A stretch of 64,000 nucleotides of DNA from Cylicocyclus nassatus (lineage: Eukaryota; Nematoda; Chromadorea; Rhabditida; Strongylidae): contig CATQJL010000316.1 of assembly GCA_958299035.1 (NCBI GenBank), forward strand, positions 16,345,676 to 16,409,675, in the 5' to 3' direction. Positions 1 through 10,815 of this stretch are shown here, one piece after another (positions within the stretch are counted from its first letter, which is position 1; each line of letters starts with the position of its first letter). Under the pieces are notes generated by a model. That model was given only the letters and a program-made list of their open reading frames with translations, made no database searches and was not told the DNA's origin. The position numbers and the translations under genes were made by a program.

Positions 1-16
1 ACACATACACACATAC

Positions 17-47
<31 letters not shown>

Positions 48-80
48 CACACATACATATACTCAAGTACACACACATAC
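1..80. repeat. CACA/CATA microsatellite, left block
   Basis: Imperfect ACAC and CATA steps run from the window edge. It is the same sequence type as 286-452 and 1216-2300, so these are probably one array split by later insertions. Confidence 0.9.
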
Positions 81-285
81 ACGGGCCGCCAACGAACCTC
101 AATGCACTTTGACCGAACTCGAGCGATTGGGCGCGGCAATACACTATATAGAAGGTGCTGGGTTCGGGTTGTAGATGCTCTCCTTGTTAACGTCCCTGGC
201 GGCAGGGACCATGTCAGAGTGCAAAAATGATGTCTTCCCGGCTCGGCGGCCGGTTTAATTGCCCAACTTTTTGAAAACACATATA
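81..285. other. Unassigned GC-richer insert between microsatellite blocks
   Basis: This roughly 200-bp segment lacks CA repeats and has a short inverted pair (GTCCCTGGCGGCAGGGAC, 191-208). Bases 252-273 match the conserved 22-nt nematode SL1 leader at 18 of 22 positions, but no splice donor or Sm site follows. I do not recognise the rest; a SINE or LINE tail is possible. Confidence 0.3.
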
Positions 286-452
286 TATACACATACACAC
301 ATACATACATACACACATACATACACACGCTACACACACATACACACAGGCACACATATATAAACATACACACATACACACAGACACACACATAACCACA
401 TACACACATACACACATCCTTAGATACACACACATACATACACACACATATA
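286..452. repeat. CACA/CATA microsatellite, middle block
   Basis: CACATA/CACACA repeats end in TA directly at the MITE starting at 453; the array resumes at 1216 with the same phase of repeat. Long open frames here are simple-repeat translations (Cys/Val/Tyr or His/Thr) and are not genes. Confidence 0.9.
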
Positions 453-1215
453 TTAGGTTGGCACATAAGTTTTGCAACTTTTCCCGTAACTTTTTTCCTA
501 TATTATGTAGCAATCTCGTTTTGTGGCATCATGTAGATCTTGATTTAGGCTGCAATTCTGCGCAGACCGTTTGATTTTTGATAACGTAGTACAAAAAATC
601 TAAGCATTTTTTGAAAACTGCTGAAAATCAGGGTTTCACGGGGGGCAAACATGAAGCCATTTTTGGCAAACATGAAGCCCTACGAAATCTGACTCAAACA
701 TATGAAAAAGCAATTATAGGCAGCATGTAGCTGGAAGTTGGCACATTGGAATCAGTGAAAAAGAAATGAAATTTAAACACAAATTAAGGTGGGGCGCCTT
801 TGAAAAGTTGAGCAAAATCAATAACTAAGCTGCGAAAAGTCAGAATTTGCTATAACTTTGCACTGTAGGGTAATCCTACGCGGTAAACACGAATATCATA
901 TTCACTTGTCGCTAAAATGAAATTCATCTTTTGATCTCACGAACGAGGCCTTTTCATGCGAAACGGATCTCATTTTTGTGATCAGCATGTCAAATAAGCC
1001 CTATAGGCCAAGTTTCAGCAAAATCTGATGCATTCTAAAATTTTTCCCATAATACCGTAAACCCACCGTAATCCTCACATAAGGTGGTAAAATTCGAAAA
1101 AAATGTGTGCATTAAAGGCTTACGTCATATTCTTTATATTGCCAAAAAGTGAATGCGCTACGTTCAAATAGACAAAAGTTATATAAAAAGTTGCATTACT
1201 TATGTGCCAACCTAA
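453..1215. mobile_element. MITE, TTAGGTTGGCACATAAGT type (mariner-like)
   Basis: The left end reads TTAGGTTGGCACATAAGTTT and the right end is its reverse complement with a few changes (...CTTATGTGCCAACCTAA). Both ends abut TA, as expected for Tc1/mariner TA target duplication. The interior has no transposase. It holds the words TGATCAGCATGTC and CCGTAAACCCACCGTAATCC, which recur in the MITEs at 3139, 8799, 10816 and 53844. It landed inside the microsatellite. Confidence 0.85.
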
Positions 1216-2300
1216 TATATACACATACACGCATACACACATACATACACACATACACCATCCACAGACACACACATATATATACACATACACACATACG
1301 CACTTACACACATACACACATATATATACACATACACACATACACACACACTACACACAGACACACACATATATGTACACATACACACATACACAGACAT
1401 ACACACATACACACATACACACATACACCATACACACACTACACACACATACACACAGACACACACATATATATATACACATACACACATACACACATAC
1501 ATACATACACACATACCACTACACACAGACACACACATATATATACACATACACACATACACACATACATACATACACGCATACATACACACACACTTAC
1601 ACACACATACACACACAGACACACATATATATACATACACACATACACACACATACACACATACACGCAAAACACACACACTTACACACACATACACACA
1701 CAGACACACATATATACATACACACATACACACATACACACATACACCATACACACACTACACACACATACACACACAGACACACACATATATATACACA
1801 TACACACATACACACATACATACATACACACATACCACTACACACAGACACACACATATATATACACATACACACATACACACATACATACATACACGCA
1901 TACATACACACACTTACACACACATACACACACAGACACACACATATATATACATACACACATACACACATACACACATACACGCACATACACACACACT
2001 TACACACACATACACACACAGACACAAACATACATACACACAGACACACACACATATACACATAGACACACACACATACACACATACACATACAGACATA
2101 CACACATACACACAGACACACACATATATACACATACACATATACACACAGACACACATACACACAGACACACACATATATACACATAGACATACACACA
2201 TACACACATACACACAGACACACACATATATACACATAGACATACACACACATACACACATACACACACACATACACACACATACACACACATACGCACA
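1216..2300. repeat. CACATA microsatellite, main array (about 1.08 kb)
   Basis: Continuous CACA/CATA/CAGA steps carry a loose higher-order pattern: blocks of 'acacagacacacacatatatata' recur at intervals of roughly 60-120 bp. On the minus strand the array directly follows the 5' terminus of a Helitron-like copy (2311-2337). Members of that family carry a short GTGTGTCTGTCTG tract at exactly this position, so the array probably grew from that tract. Confidence 0.9.
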
Positions 2301-2310
2301 CAAAGCCACG

Positions 2311-2337
2311 TAAGCCCTTTTAGCCCGCTATTATAAA
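2311..2337 (-). mobile_element. 5' terminus of a second Helitron-like copy, tandem to the next
   Basis: On the minus strand TTATAATAGCGGGCTAAAAG begins immediately after the 3' hairpin of the copy at 2338-3023. The other copies start with TTATAATAACGGGCTAAG or a close variant. This is a head-to-tail junction of two family members; the second is reduced to its 5' end plus the expanded microsatellite. Confidence 0.55.
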
Positions 2338-3023
2338 CCAGTGCGTCACCTCTGCTTCGCAGAGGCTCGCACTGACCCTGTTTTCTGTATGCCTTACTCA
2401 TTCCCGCATAATAAGGACATTGAAACTCACCGCGCTTTGCAAGCTATCACGAATGATTTGTAAACAACTACCTCATTCCGAGAGCTTTTTTGTGTGATAT
2501 CGGTATTTTCGCGTGGATGAAACTTTTCCGAGAAGAATAAATGCAAATTTGAACCGATTTTTGGACTTTTTATGGTTTGGTAGTCGCCATAACGACGATG
2601 ATCGTCGGCTACATCTCTGTGCAAAAATCTTCTCAAATGATTAGGTAAAACCTAGGCAAATTGGACATCTACGCAACTGATTTTTTTCGCGCCATTTTCG
2701 TAAAGTAATCAACTTTAGTTCAATTTTTGAGCTAAAGTCCATGGCTTGCACATTAGCTTGTTAATCATATTTGCAAAAAAAATGGTGGTACAGGCCCAAT
2801 TTTGCTGGCCAGAAGCCAAGTGGATCCGTCTGAAGCGCAATTTATGAGGGATCCACTCAACGGATCCCTTCGTGCTTTTGCATCGCGGGCTTTCATGCTG
2901 CTAGCATGCGCTGTGCAAATTTTGGGTTCAAGAGGTGGGCTGGAACTCACTCTACGAACAGACTTACACAGACACACACACAAAAAAAAGTAAACATCCT
3001 TAGCCCGTTATTATAACTCATGA
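2338..3023 (-). mobile_element. Helitron/Helentron-like non-autonomous element, copy 1
   Basis: Read on the minus strand, it starts TCATGAGTTATAATAACGGG, carries a GTGTGTGTCTG tract, and ends in a bipartite hairpin (2338-2375: CCAGTGCG...CCTCTGC-TTC-GCAGAGG...CGCACT). No terminal inverted repeat or target duplication is seen and it codes for nothing. The TC start, a microsatellite tract near one end and a 3' hairpin resemble Helitron-derived elements, but the classical CTRR end is missing, so class is inferred. Four more copies lie at 7573, 34153, 35137 and 55002. Confidence 0.6.
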
Positions 3024-3138
3024 TAATGTTGTATGTCAGCAAAGACAAGTATACAAAAAATCAAAGCCGGTCCGAACACAATTGTCTACGGCCTCGAGTA
3101 GTAACAGAAACGATATCAGAAACTCGGGGCGCTTTTTA

Positions 3139-3915
3139 TTAGGCTGTTCATTGAGTTTTGCAACTACTTTTATAACTTCTTTCACTTTGCAAAAAGACTC
3201 CTTCGAATTTTATTATCATGTAATTTGTGACGTGAGCTACAAGTGCAGCCAAGTTGTGCAAAATTCTGATGTCGCAGCGGGGTTACGGTAAATTTTTGGT
3301 ACGAAGGGAAAACCAGAATCATAAAAATTATTTTAAAATTGGCTGAAGCTTTGCGCAGATGGGTTATCTGACATGCTGATCACGAAAATGACATCGGTTT
3401 TACATAATAGGCGCTTTTTGCAACGTTGCGGTAGGTTTACGGTACGGGGTCTCAAGCTAAACAGGAAAACAGGTGTTATTTTGATGAACGAATATGATAG
3501 TCATATTCGGCAGGGCAAATAACTCCATCAGGCAGAATCTTGGCGAATCTTGAGACTTCGACTCCTAGTGAATGACGCTTGTGCCTAAGCAATTTGCGTT
3601 TAATTTATGAGGGCACCAAATTTCGGAGTTGCGAAATCTTTCATTTCTTCCTTGCTGAGCTAAATGACTCAGTCTCTAACAACAATTTAAGCATACTTCC
3701 AAATTGTTATGATCTGGGTTGAGAACGGGTTCATTTCCACTTAAAACCCCATAAATCCTTGAATTTCACCATTTTCGAAAAACTCGGATTTTTTCTATGC
3801 TGTCATTAGAAAGTGAGCGGCTTGTGCCAGTCTATACCTTACATGGCAGTCTACAGCGCCAATATCAAAAAGCGAGAAGTTGTGGACTCATTAAGGAACT
3901 CAGTGAAGAGCCTAA
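3139..3915. mobile_element. MITE, TTAGGCTGTTCATTGAGTTTTGC type
   Basis: The left end TTAGGCTGTTCATTGAGTTT pairs with the right end ...AACTCAGTGAAGAGCCTAA; TA flanks both sides. Internal words (GCAGCGGGGTTACGGTA, TGCTGATCACGAAAA, GTAGGTTTACGGTA) align it with the element at 8799-10145. No coding capacity. Confidence 0.75.
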
Positions 3916-4435
3916 TATATGAATAAAAGAGTCTAAGACGACACGTCATGAAAACTGCCTTAAGCACCTACGGTTCCGAAACAGTCTCCACAAACACCAT
4001 TTCCTTACACACTTGAGTGCCCCAATATCGCTGCGAAGGAAATGAAGGTCAGAGTGAAACACGCGCGACAGATGAGCAATGGGACTCTTCAATTCGTGGT
4101 GGGAAAGTTTCATCACGAAACATTAACGGCGTTGGCTTTATCGACTATCTGTATGTCATACACCGTCCTGTCAACTCTACAAGTCGGCGATTACGACATC
4201 CGCGTAACTGCATGCTCAGTACTGCTTGCGATAAAGTAGTAACAGGCACCTACAGCGTCTAGCATCAATTATGAGATGTGCGAAAGCTATTTCTATGCAT
4301 TTACTTATCAGACGTTACATTTAAAAAAAATGCCAATTATTTTTCATGCTTTTGCACACTTGATGTTGTCCAAAAGTAAAACACCAGCAATTTTCGTAAA
4401 TCTTTTTCACGCAACTCACTCTTATCTTGGTTCAG
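3916..4435. other. No recognised element upstream of candidate exon
   Basis: Mostly AT-rich DNA. Bases 4042-4239 give a 65-codon open frame starting MKVRVKHARQ; it has no family match I can name and no clear splice frame. The stretch just before 4436 (TTATCTTGGTTCAG) reads as an intron 3' end. Confidence 0.4.
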
Positions 4436-4534
4436 GATTTAAAAGAATTGGCGGAGTCAGAGTGCTTCCTGAAAACGCAAGAGAAGTTTGGACAAGCACT
4501 GCTTGCAAGCTATGCCAATGCTGCCGACGGTCAT
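4436..4534 (+). CDS. Candidate internal exon, unknown protein
   Basis: Exactly 99 nt, 33 codons in phase 0, between an acceptor (CTTGGTTCAG) and a canonical donor (GTAAGTC). It encodes DLKELAESECFLKTQEKFGQ followed by 13 more residues ending ASYANAADGH. The peptide is charged, helical-looking and compositionally ordinary, unlike the repeat translations around it. I cannot name a family; a coiled-coil or BAR-type helix is a loose possibility. If real, it is on the plus strand, and neighbouring exons would lie beyond the MITEs. The next plausible plus-strand exons are at 33349 and 33952, but the phases do not join directly. Confidence 0.4.
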
Positions 4535-4809
4535 GTAAGTCATGTTTCAATTTCAAACCTCCAAAAATCTACATATATGCACAGAATTGATGTTATGTAC
4601 TTTTACGATAGAAAATATATTATACCAATGTGGACCAAACTGCAGACTTCGGAACTTTCGTTATTGAATTGTATCGATTTTATCGATTTTTTAGCAGAAT
4701 TTGAGCTACTGGGCTGACGTTTTGGCACAAGGATGGATGAGTATGCTGATTATGAATAGAATAGCCGTTGATAAAAATACTCATTACTTTTATTGTTTGT
4801 ATCAATATA
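4535..4809. other. AT-rich intron-like sequence
   Basis: Follows the GTAAGT donor. It contains TTGTATCGATTTTATCGATT (4670-4690) and otherwise nothing I recognise. Confidence 0.35.
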
Positions 4810-5488
4810 CAGGGTGTCCCAAAAGTAAGTACACACTTTTCAATCGTCAATATCTCTCTTCCCAATGGGTCTTTTTTTGCCAGTCAAGTACCATTCTGTA
4901 GAGGAAGCTTCAACTTAGATTTGCAGCAACGAGCGAATCACTGATCACTTTTCGTTACTGTAGGATTACGGTAAAAACTCCCAGCATGTGCAACCATTGT
5001 GAAATATACCATCCTACAAAATCTTTTTCAAAAAATCTGAAACATCGTGTTCTAGGGTTTTCGCGCACGCTGATTCCACTACACAACTTTTTACGAGTGT
5101 TTTCAGCTTTTTTGACGGTGAAATCGCATTTCTGACAAATACTGAGATTTCGATTATTACGGTTTACCTGGAATAACTTTGGAAAGAAGCATCACAGTAA
5201 AGTGGAAATTTCATATTCGAAATCAGCGGCTTCCGTTACCATAGTATAAGAGTTTTTGGCTTATTTGGTTTTGTTCCGAGGCAGAATATTGCTTCCAATG
5301 GCCGAAAATCCCTGTCGAAGTTCCTACAGTAATCCTACAGTAATGAAGAGCGATCGGTAGTTCACTCGACACTGTAAATCTAAGTTGAGGCCTCGTCTAC
5401 AGAATGGTACTCGAATGGTGGAAGAAGACGCAGTGAGAAGAGAGATATTAACGATTGAAAAGTGTGTACTTACTTTTGGGACACCCTG
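4810..5488. mobile_element. MITE, CAGGGTGTCCCAAAAGT type, copy 1
   Basis: Left end CAGGGTGTCCCAAAAGTAAG and right end ...CTTACTTTTGGGACACCCTG form long inverted repeats that extend into 'ATCGT(C/T)AATATCTCTCTTC', with TA on both sides. Length is 679 bp, identical to the copy at 6558. The interior contains CAACTTAGATTTGCAG and ACTGTAGGATTACGGTA. No transposase. Confidence 0.85.
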
Positions 5489-5502
5489 TACTTTAAATTA
5501 CG

Positions 5503-5770
5503 GTGTGGAATTGGCAAAGAGGGGAGGGAGAGTTTACGAAAGTAACATCAGTTCAAAAAACAGTACATTCATCGATTCTATTATTTCTGCAAACTTTGAG
5601 CTGGGGCGTTTAGTGTTGTTAAATATTAGTTGCACGTGTGTGGAATTGGCAAAGAGGGGGGAGGGAGAAGTGTTTACGAAAGTAACATCAGTTCAGAAAA
5701 CAGTGCATTCATCGATTCTATTATCTCTGCAAACTTTGAGCTGGGGCGTTTAGTGTTAGTTTTAGTTGTA
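5503..5770. repeat. Two-copy tandem duplication, 134-bp period
   Basis: GTGTGGAATTGGCAAAGAGG starts at 5503 and again at 5637, and both units run through 'GAGCTGGGGCGTTTAGTGTT'. The copies differ by a few substitutions and small indels. Confidence 0.85.
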
Positions 5771-6557
5771 CGTAAATTTTGCAACTTCTTTATCAAAAAT
5801 CCTATACAATACAATTAGTCCGAAACAGCATGAAATTAATGAAAAAATTCTCCTTTTTCTGCGGTCACTTGCTTCCATTGCTCTTAAAGCTGGTAAATTT
5901 GACGACGTTATCAATTCCGGTCCTTGAAACAGAAAAGTCGCGGGGATTGTGCATTTCGATGGTTTGGAATCGTTTTCCATGCAACCAATGCTTGAGAGAA
6001 CGAAGGAGTAGAAGTTACTTGAGGGCCATATCTGGGCTATTGGGTAGGTGGTTCAGGTGCTTCTATTTGAAAGCTTTAGTTTTATTAAGGGTATCGGCAG
6101 ATCTATGAGACCTTGCTTGTCGTCAAGAAAAAACACTGAAATCCTTCGATTTCGAAGGGCGCGATAGGTTATATCAGGGCACTCACAGAACAATTTTGCG
6201 TCAACGGTCTTACCGGGTTCTAGCAATCGCCAAAAACTACCCCTTGCCTATCCCGCCATACCAAAAGCATCAATTTTGTCGCGCGAAAATTCTTCCTCAA
6301 CGTTTGTCCCAACCTATAAAAGATTTCCACTCATGACGCTCCTCATTAACATACAACCCATTTTTCATCACATGTCACCACCATGTCTAGAAAAGGCGTA
6401 CGCCTATTTTTAGAAGTTTTCTCGTAATTTTGACGCGTTTTTGCTTTTGCTTTTGGAATTCTGTGTGCTCTGTTGGCACCCATTGACTTCTGTGCCACTG
6501 TTTCTAAAAAACGACGGTCAGATCTGTTTCAAAAAATCAGGCATCTAGTGTGCTTTA
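5771..6557. other. No recognised feature
   Basis: Mixed-composition single-copy-looking DNA. The ORFs present (up to 109 codons at 5779-6108) show no motif or splice context that I trust. Confidence 0.3.
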
Positions 6558-7236
6558 CAGGGTGTCCCAAAAAGATGTGCACACTGTTTGATTGTTAATA
6601 ACTCTCTTGCTTTCATGTCTTTTGCCGAGCTTGAGGTACCATTCTTTAAAGCGAGTTTCAACTTAGATTTACAGTATGGAGCGACTTATCAACAGCTCTT
6701 CATCACTGTAGGATTACGGTAGGAATTTCGATTAGGATTTTAAGCCATTGAAAGCGGTATTTTGCTTTAGAAAGAAGCCAAACAAGCCAGAAATTCTTGA
6801 TCTAGGTTAATCGAAGTTGCTGATTCTGAATATGAAAATTGCACGCCAATACACTGTTTCTTTCATGAGTTATTTCAGATTTAGGGTAACAACTGATTTT
6901 TCAATGTTTGTCAGAAATGTGAATACGCCATCAAACAAGCTCGAAAAACTGGTGGAAAGTCATGTAGTGAAATCAGCACGCCTGAAAACCTTGCTACACA
7001 AGTTTTTGAATTTTTTCGGAATTACTTCATCAAAAGGCTTATTTCACAGTGACGCTATATGCTGAAAGTTCATACCGTGATCCTACAGTAACGAAGAGTG
7101 ATTAGTGGTTCGTTCCATACTGTAAATCTAAGTTTATCCTCGCTCTAAAGAATGGTACCTCAAGCTCGGCAAAAGACTTGAAAGCAAGAGAGTTATTGAC
7201 GATCAAACAGTGTGCACACCTTTCTGTGACACTCTG
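6558..7236. mobile_element. MITE, CAGGGTGTCCCAAAA type, copy 2
   Basis: Left arm CAGGGTGTCCCAAAAAGATG, then GTGCACACTGTTTGAT, pairs with the right arm ATCAAACAGTGTGCACACC...ACTCTG. Inverted homology continues about 100 bp inward (GGTACC...AAGCTCGGCAAAAGAC). TA flanks both ends. 679 bp, the same length as copy 1. Confidence 0.85.
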
Positions 7237-7572
7237 TATATAGTCTTCTGCGTCGTACAGTATTCTTTTAATTTGTGTGTGGTTGCAGTTGAAATCTCAG
7301 TCAGCATCCGCCTTGTCGTCGATGGATTGCGGCGGGTGCCGGTCGACGGCATTGACGACATCGGCTCGCTTGACTTCTCGAGGTTTTCCTGATCGCAGCT
7401 TGTCTTCACTTCAGTATCTTTTTTCTTGAATTTCTTGTACCAACGGTTAACTACATTTTGCCCTTAGTTTTGAGTCTTTGCGCTCGATTGATGTTCAGGA
7501 CGGCTTCAGTTTGGTGGGACCTAGCGAATGGTCGTATTCGACCAATTTTCAAAGAACGCGTCGATTATTTTC
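7237..7572. other. Unassigned, moderately GC-rich segment
   Basis: Contains GGCGGGTGCCGGTCGACGGC but no element ends or motifs. A 60-68 codon open frame on each strand looks uninformative. Confidence 0.3.
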
Positions 7573-8268
7573 CACCGACACCTCCGCTTCGCGGAGGTTC
7601 GCACTGGCTCTCCTATCCGTATGCCTTTCTCATGTTGGCATAATGATGACTTTGAAACTCACCACTCGGTACTGAATATCACAAATGAATCGTAAACAGC
7701 TGCTCATCTTTGAAGCATCTGCGCGTCAGATCGGTAATTTTGAGAAGAAAAACTGTTTCGCAAAGGAACAAATGCGAATTTGAATGGATTACTAAATTTG
7801 TTCTGGCTTGGTAGCCATCATAAGGATAGTAGTCACTTCAAGCTACAGTCCCGTGCAAAAATCTTTTCAAATTTCAAGATGAAACCTTGCCAAATCGACT
7901 ATTTACGCGATCACCATTTTTTAGCGCTGATTTCGCAGAATAACAAACTTTTTGAATACATTTTGGGCTAGAATCCGTGGCACGCAGATTTACTTGTCAG
8001 GCAAATCATGACTTAGCAAAAAGTTGAATCAGCGACCTTGTTTTGCGTGCCAAAAGCCGCGTGAACCCGTCTGGTGCGCCAATTTTTATGGACTCGTTCA
8101 TTGAACTAGCTCATCCTTGTGCATGGTGGACTTACATGCTGGTGCGCTATATGTGCAAATTTGTAGCTCAATAGCTTGGCTGCAGCTCCCTCCATGAATT
8201 TTGCGACAAACAGACATACAGACACACGCACAAAAGACAGACGCTAAGCGCTTTATTATAAGTCATGA
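7573..8268 (-). mobile_element. Helitron/Helentron-like element, copy 2
   Basis: Minus strand: begins TCATGACTTATAATAAAGCG (8268 downward), then GTCTGTCTTTTGTGCGTGTG, and ends at hairpin CCTCCGCTTCGCGGAGG (7581-7597). The stem changes are compensatory (C/G pairs kept relative to the CCTCTGCTTCGCAGAGG of copy 1). The outer CCAGTGCG arm is degraded on one side. Confidence 0.6.
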
Positions 8269-8370
8269 TTTTGTTTGTAAAACTCCAACTGTCATTATAT
8301 TTGTAGATTTCCACATAATCTATAAAAGCTACAAAATGAAAAAGTCACATACTCAACTCAAAAAGTTATA

Positions 8371-8396
8371 AACGAAGTTGCAAAACTTATGTGCCA
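8371..8396. mobile_element. Solo right terminal repeat of a TTAGG-type MITE
   Basis: AAGTTGCAAAACTTATGTGCCAA matches the right end of the element at 453-1215, but no left partner is found. The MITE was probably cut by the Helitron-like insertion at 7573-8268 or truncated earlier. Confidence 0.5.
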
Positions 8397-8409
8397 ATTT
8401 CATATATGG

Positions 8410-8562
8410 GGTGAATAAATACTGATCGCGAAAGCACTTTGAAGACAGAGAAGTGGCATACAAAAAAGGAAGAAACAAGCGCATGTTTTAGGAAAGTGGA
8501 GCGGAATAGTGAGTTTGATAATAAAAGTGCTAGCAGGGCCCGAGCGAAGCCGGTATCCTAGT
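8410..8562 (+). mobile_element. Probable Helitron 3' terminus
   Basis: GGGCCCGAGCGAAGCCGGTATCC ends at CTAG|T (8558-8562). A GC-rich hairpin-like tract containing GCGAAGCC a few bases before CTAGT is the classical Helitron 3' end. The upstream limit is uncertain and no RepHel coding sequence is present. Confidence 0.35.
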
Positions 8563-8798
8563 TAGTGTACGATATAACTGGCTTGATTTGCGATGGTTTC
8601 TCAATATTATGTTTGGCAAAGGCATTTCGAATTCCAAAATTTTTACGAGTTAATAACTTTAATGAATTATTTCATCTTAAAGCAACTAAAACTGGTGGTT
8701 AAAAGTCAGAAATATTGATGCCATTTCGCACCGAATATGCGAAGGAATGACAAAGAAGGGCAAAGAGAACGACAAGATCTTTTTTTGCAATTGATTTA

Positions 8799-10145
8799 TT
8801 AGGACGAAAACTAAGTAAAAACAACTCACTAGCTAATCTTGCTCCGTTTAATATAAAGCACTCAAAATTTGCCAATATGTAGGTTACGACGTAAGCAACA
8901 AGCATAGCAGCTGTTCGGCCAAATTCTGAATCGCAGCGAGGATTACGGTAGGTATATGGGGTGCGCCAAAATTTTCAAAGTAATGCCACAACAAAGGCAA
9001 TGAGAAATTTGGTCTGGACTTAATGCCACAGAATGCGGTAAGCATACTCTACAAAAAGCACTATCAAGAACCCAAATTGGTCCTTCTTTAGAGAAATAAG
9101 AATTGCAGAAAGCAGTACTCCTCATAGAAAAAACGCGAGCTGACGCAGATTAAAAAATAGTCAAAATTTTTGTTTTGAATGTAAAGAATCCAAACCTCAG
9201 TGATCTTAAAGTATAAGACTAGCTCTATTATATAGCGAAATCTTTACCTGAGAAAAGCTGTCACTAGAAAGATACTGCTGAACGAATTTGTGAGCCTCTA
9301 CCTGCGCGCAGCCCGCGACAAAGCCAGAAAAATATTGTGAATTTTTACCGAAAAGCAAAACAGGCAATTTCGCATTTTTCAACTGAGATACAATGTTATA
9401 AAACCGAGAAAACAATATCAAGCTTGACGGATGGTTGAGCCTTCGTATACTAACATAGCGCTTAATGATACACGCGCAAATAATTGTGGCGCACCCCTAT
9501 GGTATTAAGGGAAAAAGTACAAATCATCACGTATTTGGCTGAAACTTGGCGTAATGTGAGGAAGGGGTATCTGACTTGCTGATCACGAACAACGTACCGA
9601 ATCTGTGTGAAAAGGGTTTTTCCGAAGGATTGCTGTAGTTTTACGGTATTAGGTCTCGCTTTGAACAATGCAAAAGACGTTATCAACAGACGATTATGAT
9701 ACACGTGTTTAGCAGGCCGAAGAAACTCACCATTGAAGTCTCTGCAGATGATAACGTCCCGACTCCCTAGTCATTAATGGTTGCCCCCACTAGCCTTGCG
9801 TATTTCAACTTCGTGAGGGCGCTAAGTCTCGACTTGTCTTTCAATTTTGTTCCTTTCCTACTGAGCCAAATGAGTCAACCTCAAGCAATAATCCACATAG
9901 AATTTGGATCATTGTGCATGATTTGGGTCACGAACGGCTTTATTTTCGCTTATAACCTCTAAATCCTTGAAGCTTACTATTCTTGGAAAAATACTTAAAA
10001 AATCAAAAAAAGAAAAATGCAAAAAAATCAAACTGTTCATGCTCGGTTGTAGCAATGAAATCTACATATAGTCAAAGTTTGAGTGCGACACGTTCAAGGA
10101 GAGTCAAGTTATGAAAGCAGTTGCAAAACTTAGTTTCTAACCTAA
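8799..10145. mobile_element. TTAGG-type MITE carrying a nested MITE
   Basis: Left end TTAGGACGAAAACTAAG and right end AGTTGCAAAACTTAGTTTCTAACCTAA, each abutting TA. Removing 8958-9497 leaves a sequence collinear with the MITE at 3139-3915: GCAGCGAGGATTACGGTA, then TTGGCTGAAAC...GCTGATCACGAAC. This shows the insertion order directly. Confidence 0.75.
8958..9497. mobile_element. Nested MITE with GGGGTGCGCCA ends
   Basis: GGGGTGCGCCAAAATT at the left and AATTGTGGCGCACCCC at the right, flanked by TA on both sides. It interrupts the MITE at 8799-10145 near GGTA|TA. About 540 bp, non-coding. Confidence 0.75.
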
Positions 10146-10815
10146 TATTTCAGTTCAGTTCGTCAGGTCACCGTACGAGGTGAGGTTTTCGCTTTCAGTT
10201 GTATAATATAAGCCGCTTTGGTTCATTAAATTTGCGCCGAAAAACTACCCGTAGGATTTCAGGCCTAAGGCATACTTCCAGCGATCCCGTCGTTACGATT
10301 TTCGATCGCTGCGACTAAACTGCTTGGGCGACCGTTACTGCGTGAAAGTCGCACATCGCTTAATTACCGGACATACCCAAAGCGATTTCGTAGACGCTCG
10401 TTTAACACTGTTTTCAGAACTTTTGGAAAATTCGCACTATTTGTTTGAAGTGCATTCAAGAAAATCCGAACAGAAGTGGCGCCATATGTTTTAACGATAC
10501 ATCGAACGCGAAAGAATATGGATTTACACTTATCCCGTTATACACCGACGTTCTTCTATCGATGCAAGTTGACATTTGCAATGAAATCGACAAATAGTTC
10601 GTAAAGTTTTGAGTTTTCTTTAGCCATTGGTAGGCATATACGTTAGCTTCATAACAGTAAAGCCATGCTTTTGGCTTTGTAAATAAAATTTTTGGGTGTA
10701 TACTTCAACAACTCTTCTGCCAATCTGCGAACGATTATACATATATACCTGAGCAGCCAATATTGCGCTCTGCTTCAGAATTATAACAAGAACATCCAAG
10801 ATTTGATCACGTTTA
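10146..10815. other. No recognised feature
   Basis: Lies between two MITEs of one family. It contains several CpG-bearing stretches (CGATCCCGTCGTTACGATTTTCGATCG) but no open frame of note. Confidence 0.3.

Noticed and set aside
17..2401. Long Cys/Val/Tyr-rich and His/Thr-rich open frames, up to 346 codons
   Set aside because: Pure translations of the CACATA microsatellite in several frames and both strands.
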